Shown here one piece after another: positions 57,845 to 64,000 of a stretch of DNA of 64,000 nt. How positions within the stretch are numbered: the first letter of the stretch is position 1; each line of letters opens with the position of its first letter. The notes under the pieces are model-generated. The model worked only from the letters and a program-made list of their open reading frames with translations. It was not told the origin of the DNA and did no database searches. This DNA comes from Metallyticus violacea (Eukaryota > Arthropoda > Insecta > Mantodea > Metallyticidae): contig CM060834.1 of NCBI GenBank assembly GCA_030762175.1, positions 31,934,501 through 31,998,500 of the forward strand, in the 5' to 3' direction. A program made the translations under genes and the position numbers.

Positions 57845-58073
57845 AGTCGGTCCTGGTGGTGTAGTGGTTTTCGGGCGTAAAAATCCTAAGTATGGCTTCC
57901 TTCGGAAGGGAAATAAAGCCGTGGGTCCCGTGTCGTACATTTACGGCACAAAAAGAACCTCAAGCCTGAAAGAGAGGCCTCCGAGCAAAATTTGTCGGCC
58001 GTTTTACGCCCTGAGTTGAATGGGAAGCTGATGACCTGAGATGTTAAAGAGCGTCCTTAAATAAATCAATCAA
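57845..58073 (+). mobile_element. tRNA-headed SINE, family B, with 11-bp target-site duplication
   Basis: Starts with GGTGGTGTAGTGGTTTTCGG (A-box-like) but passes directly to the body (AAAATCCTAAGTATGGCTTC, AAGAACCTCAAGCC, GCTGATGACCTGAG), lacking the B-box stretch present in 8585-8848. Ends AAATAAATCAATCAA. TGTACAGTTTC flanks it at 57834-57844 and 58074-58084. Confidence 0.9.
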
Positions 58074-58793
58074 TGTACAGTTTCTGAAAAGTGATAGCTG
58101 TGCTTTTATCTGTTCCTATGTTAACGTGTACAGCTGAAATAATGCTTGAATCTTAGAAACCTTACTTAAAGTCTTCACATGCACAGAGCTGTCTTATTGC
58201 AATCTTCATTTTAAATGTCACCGAAACAACCATCCCTTTGGATTTCGATGCTGTAGCCAACTGGTTCATCCGAAGAAATGAGATGCAGCGGCATTTCGCC
58301 AAACTTTCGTTAAAATAGGTAATTCTTAAGTTTTTTTTTATTTGCATGTTTGCAATAAATAGCTGTTTTTTATTATTATTTTTTTTAATCCTTATATTAA
58401 AATTTACCCTATACTGTGTAGCGACCTATCGAAACGACAGGGTAGCTACCTCTAGAAAAAGGAAAAAAACCTCAGCAATGCTAATTAGCCAGCTGAAGAA
58501 ATATTCCTTACTGGAGACAGTAATCTATTTTTACCCCCATCTTTGAGATACGAACTAAATCGCGGCTCTTATGGAGAAAGATGATTTGTGCATTTTTAAG
58601 AAGTGGCAATATTGCCTACCCTATAATGTTCATTTCTAAGGTAATCCCTCGTTCAGAACAATAGATTTGCTTTTTATCGAGCGTGTATGCTGCATCATGT
58701 TATCACTTTCAGGGGGCGTTTTCCGTATCATTTATCTGTAGTTTGTTAGCTGCTAGCAAGGGATAGATTGTTTTCATAATCTGAAACGTAAGC

Positions 58794-58842
58794 ATGGCTT
58801 TACTTCGTTGCACGTTTTGCATACTTATATGCTGCATCGCCG
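58794..58842 (+). CDS. Receptor exon 1 (signal peptide)
   Basis: ATG to donor CCG|GTAAGA, phase 1; 16 hydrophobic codons with a short polar start. Confidence 0.8.
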
Positions 58843-61739
58843 GTAAGAAATTTTGATTTTCTCATCATGCATAGGATAGGAGGCACTAAAACGATATCCC
58901 ATAGACTTAATGTTGAGCTATAAAAGCATTTTAAAACAGTGCAGTAAACGGTAGTTTGTCCTAAAAGCAATTTAAAACAATGCAATAAATAGAAGTTCTA
59001 AGTGCCTACATTGTTAATGTTTCTCTGGGTCAGTTTTCGTTTCCAGGTTTTCCTGAACACACAGTTTGCTTCCAGATAAATTCACCTTCAAAATCAGACA
59101 AAATAGATTTGCAAATACGTGAGATTATTCTTACCTGAATAGTTGATGCTTTATAAATACTGTCAATTTTTTCTTTTAATTGATTGCGTTCCTTTCTAGG
59201 TGTGTGTGCACAAGAATGCAAACCGACCTCTTTGACTGATTCTCAGCGGTTGAAACGCGACCTATTTTGCAACTATGAAAAAACAGCGATTCCCATGAAA
59301 GCTGATAATACTGTTACTAAAGTTCGGCTCACTTTTGTACTGAAGGAATTTGATTTGGTAAGTACTTCATCTAGGATAAATGGCATTAGCTTTTAAGTTG
59401 GTCTTTATTGCCATATCATTATCAAGCAAATTCGGCATTTGCAGGCTACTTTCAATAATAGACTGTCCTTTAGGAACAGAATATAATTCACCCACTTTTG
59501 GGATGTGTTTCTGACATACATACCTGTATTTTCTGCTCGTTTTATTAAATAATGCATTTTAAACTAAACTGATAATATCAAATGTGAATTTTACATACAA
59601 ACCGTATATTAAGGTTTGGGATCCAAGTACGAAGTAGGAAAAAATAGAATATGAATTAGCCCTAATAGTGCTGTTAACTGTCAAATAGTGTAAAAATACT
59701 CGAAGGTTTCGAGGCGCTTCATAATGATAGAACATCTTAAAGGATAATCTTACAAGTATCCAGAGTATGTTCATAAACGGTCAGCTATTGAACACGGCTT
59801 AAGTACCCTCTATCCCTACCAATTCAATCCGTATACAGTAAGCCAAAATTACGGCTGCTGCCCCTGATTCCAAAATTGAAAATAATGTTCTTCTTTTTAC
59901 TTTTCTCCATCGTCGGATTCAATTTTTCTGGTTCAACTTTGTAATTAAAAGCGTAATTTCGAAAATGGGTTAAAAAAAAATCACACCCACATATGAGATT
60001 AGCGCAGGCTATTTTCTGTCGTTAATAACGGTATAGAAATAAAATTTAATGCATCCCCAAGTCGCGACTGAGAATTCTCTGGCATGTTATCAAACAATAA
60101 AAACGCTTTTTGGATGTGAATTTTTTATTTTCGAAAACTTTCTCTCTGCCATTATCAGCATGTGGCGCAGAGGTTCTTGAACGTGTTGTGCTTCCTCAGT
60201 TATATTTTGTATAATGATAGAAGTTTAACCTCAGATTACTTATCATTAAGCAGGATAGCAACAGTTGTCAAATGTGTATCCCTTTGGCAATATCTGTTAA
60301 GTTTAAAAACCCAATTAAAGAACATATTGCTGAACTGAGCTGCAACTTTTTTTTATATTAATTCCCACTCCAACATGGCTTTCTTCAGAGCCGAACTCCT
60401 GAACAATACGAATATGTAATTACCTACATAAAGCGGATGTGCAGCAAAGCATATCCCCAATTCATTGATTTTCGCCATTGCTACGACACATATATGAGAG
60501 CGAGCAATCCTTGATGCAAGATTTCTTCTATGATAAACATGACCTATTCTTGCGAATTTTTGTCTTCAATAGGTTCATAAGTTTAGCGTAATGCGTTCCA
60601 GTAGGAAGATAATCAATTACTTTTAGCGACCCAGAAAATGGATATTATGCTGTTCCGGCCGATTTCACTCACTTTGCCTTCTTTGGCAGTGCAGAATCGG
60701 GACTGTTTAGACTGCTGCGAGTGCACCCATGTTTCATCATTGATGACAAGTCAAAGCATAAAGTAGGCGAGATATCTCGGAAAGCGGGTCTAACTTTGCT
60801 GAGAGATTTGCACTGATTAGCTTTCGATCATGAGTCAACAGTCGCAGCACCCATGTTGCTGATAATTTTTTCAAGCACAATTCTTTCCTCGAAACGTGAA
60901 AGACGCGTGCCTGTAAAATGCCCAGAACATCAGTAATTACGGACATTTTTAATTGACGATCCTGCAGAACAATTTCGGTAATTTACATGTGAGATTTTGG
61001 TGGTTATCTTCCAAACTTTTACGGCTGCGTATTACTCCATGATCCACTTGGAAAAACGGTTGAAATGCTGCAGTCTCCAAGGGTGTTTGCCATATCTGTA
61101 TGAATTTCTGTTGCATTCATTCCTCTTTTTTTTTTTTAAATGTTTTTTTTTACCAGGTGTTTAATAACCGCGGGGTGTTCCATATTTGCAAATTTTTCGC
61201 TATATACATGTCTGCACTACAACAGACACTAAGGCTTCTACAATTCTTGAATCATCCATATATTATTGCACACGTGTTTCTGTGCAAGACGGAGGTTTTG
61301 ATAACAAAACTGGTTCGAACCTCTGCTGCAATCTGTGGACCATTCCGAGATATTTTCAAATTACCCTCGTTTATTATGGCCTGGTTATGTATCTCTTTTG
61401 TAGTTTGAAAATAGTGTATAAATATTTATAAACTTAAGTGTAATTTGCATAAACCGATTTCTATTTTTTCATTACAGTTCACATATACGAATGAAATCAA
61501 AATACATTTTTTCGCAGTAATGGTAAGTCACAAAGAATATATTAGTGAAATAAAATGGATTTTACAAAATAGATTTAATAGTTTATAAACTTTCATTCTT
61601 TATAATGATTTACTTTTTAATATTCCCAGAGCTGGTTTGACGAAGCACTGTCATGGGACCGAGCTTTGTATGGTGAAATTACACGAATAATAATAGATAG
61701 CAATTCAATATGGATGCCAGAAATTGCAGTTCTGAACTC
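58794..61739 (+). CDS. Nicotinic acetylcholine-receptor-type cys-loop channel subunit, 5' part
   Basis: Four exons join in one frame (362 nt; 58794-58842, 59200-59357, 61478-61522, 61630-61739). Exon 1 encodes a signal peptide (MALLRCTFCILICCIAGVCA). Exon 2 has the N-terminal helix LTDSQRLKRDLFCNYEK and a first beta strand. Exon 3 is exactly 45 nt and exon 4 exactly 110 nt ending in phase 2, the classic nicotinic-receptor sizes. Exon 4 reads SWFDEALSWDRALYG...IWMPEIAVLNS, the W-x-D...L-x-W and IW-P-(D/E)-I...N family blocks. Sequence is divergent (SWFDEALSW rather than QWYDYKLRW), resembling insect divergent beta-type or nAChR-like subunits. The Cys-loop, transmembrane segments and the rest lie beyond 64000. 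Confidence 0.88.
59200..59357 (+). CDS. Receptor exon 2
   Basis: Acceptor CCTTTCTAG, encodes GVCAQECKPTSLTDSQRLKR through VRLTFVLKEFDL, donor TTG|GTAAGT, phase 0. Confidence 0.88.
60470..61095 (-). mobile_element. Degenerate mariner-like transposase fragment in receptor intron 2
   Basis: The minus strand reads ARVFHVSRKELCLKKLSATW, then VLRLLTHDRK (about 60900-60800), and further on KKAK..KSAGTA (for KKFKKVKSAGKVM, about 60690-60655). This is the WVPRLLT region of a mariner transposase. The catalytic triad is not intact. Confidence 0.65.
61478..61522 (+). CDS. Receptor exon 3 (45 nt)
   Basis: Acceptor TTCATTACAG, 15 codons FTYTNEIKIHFFAVM, donor ATG|GTAAGT, phase 0 on both sides. Confidence 0.88.
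61630..61739 (+). CDS. Receptor exon 4 (110 nt)
   Basis: Acceptor ATATTCCCAG, encodes SWFDEALSWDRALYGEITRI to MPEIAVLNS, donor TC|GTAAGC, phase 2. Confidence 0.9.
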
Positions 61740-61950
61740 GTAAGCATATGAACGCATCTTGCTTGGAGTATTTTACTTATTAAGGTCTGCACACTAATTA
61801 TGTATTTGATGTTGAGTAATTTATTTTGCCTCAGAGGTTTAAAATAATTGAATGTAGATCATAAAAATAGAACTACAAGATTCAGCAGTTCAATCATTAT
61901 TTTGTATTACATTTTACAATTTTTTTCAAGCATTAATAACCTTTTCAGAG

Positions 61951-61954
<4 letters not shown>

Positions 61955-61993
<39 letters not shown>
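61955..61993. repeat. (TA)n microsatellite
   Basis: About 19 TA units. Confidence 0.9.
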
Positions 61994-61998
<5 letters not shown>

Positions 61999-63212
61999 AT
62001 GAAATAACGCAATAAACATAACACATAGTTTGTAAAACAAAACATGTGAGGATTCCATTCTTTATTGTTATAAAGCAAGATTATGAAAGAGCTGTTAATA
62101 AATGTAATTCAAGTATATATTTTGGCGATTCTCAAACTTTTTTGGCCATAGGCCTCTATGATTTAACGTTTAGAGTCATAAATGTAAGTTGTTTATCACT
62201 GATTTAAAAATGTTAAAGATATACACAAACAAATGCACTTTGTTCAATATTTGACTTTTTATTGTAGGTGTTCTTTCACAATAGTAATAATTATAATTAG
62301 AAAACCGAAGCTACAAACAGTAGTACCATACCAATCACTTCAATATAGCCGGAGCTAAATGTAATGGCAATTGCGTTAACAATCGAAAATGTTTATTTTT
62401 GTAGCTATACTATAAAGCAAGTAGCTAAATTATGATACCAGTCGAAAGAAAACTTAAAAATTGTCATAGTTAAACAAAATTTCAAAAAATTATATTTAGC
62501 AAATTGGTAATGCTCGCCAACTTGTGCATCCCTCTGAGTTGCTATGGAAATGGAGCAGTCAACCAACGACACACATTTCTCCCCACCCTAAATGCTGCCT
62601 ACTATCCGATTATCAGTTTTGGCTGTACCTGCTAACTTGGAGTATAAAACAAGCGTCTACCGTTGCGCTAGGAAACAAGTCGCCAAATTCGTTCTGACGG
62701 GATTGGCACTCAGAAATATTTTAAATTTGAGTTAAAATCGAAACCAGTGGCATTAATAATTACATATGTACTGGGTTAAAAATTAGTGCAACCGGGCTGT
62801 ACCTGCTGCATTTGAAAAGCCAGCCCTGATCCATCTGTGGTTTTTGTAAGTTCTGTCCGCAACAAATGATCTTCAATATGATTATAATTTAATATCACTT
62901 TATTTTACTGATAACCGGTAAAGGGCACACATTGCTGTCGTTTACATGCATTTAAATGGACGGAGAAAGATAGAGTTTTATCAATAGACTGCTATAATCG
63001 ATTGTGAACATGATGCAGACATGCACTGTGTAAACTTTGAGAAAGTATCATATGGAAGGTTTCAAAATAAGCTCATTAAATTACATTTTTTTATTTAGTG
63101 CAATTAGAGAAAGAAGCTAGTTTTTGTTCTTTTAGACGAAAGCGATAATACAAATAATAATAATAATAATTTTATTTTTATTTACGTTTGATCTCATATC
63201 CTAAACCAGAAC

Positions 63213-63240
<28 letters not shown>
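63213..63240. repeat. Poly-A tract
   Basis: 28 consecutive A; no retroposon body recognised on its left. Confidence 0.9.
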
Positions 63241-63243
<3 letters not shown>

Positions 63244-64000
63244 AAACAAAACGGTATGCAATTTTTTTTTAACATAAAATGAGATTAATTGGTTTAAAAG
63301 AAAATTTAAAATTGAGTTCAAACTCGTTAATTCATTTGATTCATCTTCAAAAAACTCAAAACGGAAAGTTAAAGAAAAAAAAAATAATAAATTAAAATGT
63401 GTAGTCGCTCTGTTATTTTATTTTATTTTATTTATTTTTTTTTTTGCAGATGTTTAAAGAAATATAAACAAAACATAATCAGAAGACCTATGATTTTCGT
63501 ACAAACGTAAGAAATATCGTGTTATTTTGAGAATTATATTTTTTTGCTCTAGACAAGAGGTGACTACTGTTCTATTTTGCATAGTTTTGCAACGCAGAAA
63601 ATTACAACTCCTGAGCCATACTTTTTTTATATCATTCATAACAACGAACGAAAATTTGTTCAGAGAGGGCTCTTGGATTCAGTAGAAATGTAAGCAAATC
63701 TCCTCTGTTTCGTCTATAATAACACAATAAGTACTCAGTATAATATGATGATGCATTTAAAATAAATTTAATTTGGTATATCTTAGATTTAATAAATATT
63801 TTACAATTTTATATGATATTACTAAAGTACTATCCATATTGTTCCATACTTTGTTACTTACAATGAAAATTAGACATAACGTGATGCAGGCAGATAAAAC
63901 TATTTAAAGGAAGATTTACTAAGCATTAAAAGGCTGATTGTAAACATCAAGTTTACACGAGTCTTTTACATTAATAGGAAACATAACCAATCCTGGAATG

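Larger units (their letters stand above)
61740..64000. other. Receptor intron 4 (start); next exon not reached
   Basis: No Cys-loop exon (C-x13-C with FPFD) is seen before the window ends. Contains a (TA)n run and an A28 tract. A less AT-rich patch at 62500-62850 has GGCTGTACCTGCT twice but no recognised element. Confidence 0.6.

Noticed and set aside
58162..58347. Minus-strand 61-codon frame just upstream of the receptor gene
   Set aside because: No recognised domain and no supporting splice pattern; may be chance in a less AT-rich patch.

Overview
The window is AT-rich genomic DNA from a multicellular animal, almost certainly an arthropod with a large, transposon-laden genome. The evidence is short exons with GT/AG splice sites separated by kilobase introns full of mariner/Tc1, Penelope, LINE and tRNA-headed SINE relics, plus a nicotinic-receptor-type gene with arthropod-like exon structure. 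I cannot separate insect from arachnid; the divergent receptor subunit leans towards insect. No bacterial, organellar or viral segment is seen.

Genes. (1) On the minus strand, 2742..2434, is the first coding exon of an unrecognised small membrane protein whose remainder lies to the left or outside the window. (2) Divergent from it and 572 bp away, a 13-exon plus-strand gene (3315..34168, 517 codons) encodes a TLDc-domain protein with an N-myristoylation start, best matched to MEAK7/EAK-7. All junctions keep one frame; nine introns are phase 0, three in-frame mini-exons (33, 33, 39 nt) form the linker before the TLDc domain, and one intron uses a GC donor. (3) At the right end, 58794..61739 holds the first four coding exons of a divergent nicotinic-type cys-loop receptor subunit. 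Its 45-nt and 110-nt exons match the classic receptor exon sizes, and it runs off the window.

Repeats. Introns of the TLDc gene and the 24.6-kb intergenic stretch (34.2-58.8 kb) hold at least eight mariner/Tc1-type relics, several nested. They also hold one pogo-like element with a mariner inside it, one LINE, a MITE, at least four families of tRNA-headed SINEs (two families with copies bearing clear target-site duplications), and many Penelope-like element (PLE) fragments.

The most interesting signal is in the PLE ends. At least eight sites share a hammerhead-ribozyme-like core: CUGANGA, a hairpin, GAAAC, two bases, then GUH. Three sites keep every core base. Two lie just past a PLE endonuclease reading frame. 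Several ends are arranged as head-to-head inverted pairs that form a graded series from a 2.4-kb double element to a 70-bp palindromic scar. PLEs are known to carry minimal hammerheads, so the motif class is not new. The inverted-pair collapse series and the variant core family look worth following up.

The parts of 43-49 kb, 51.5-54.5 kb and 62-64 kb not listed below look like unremarkable AT-rich non-coding DNA.
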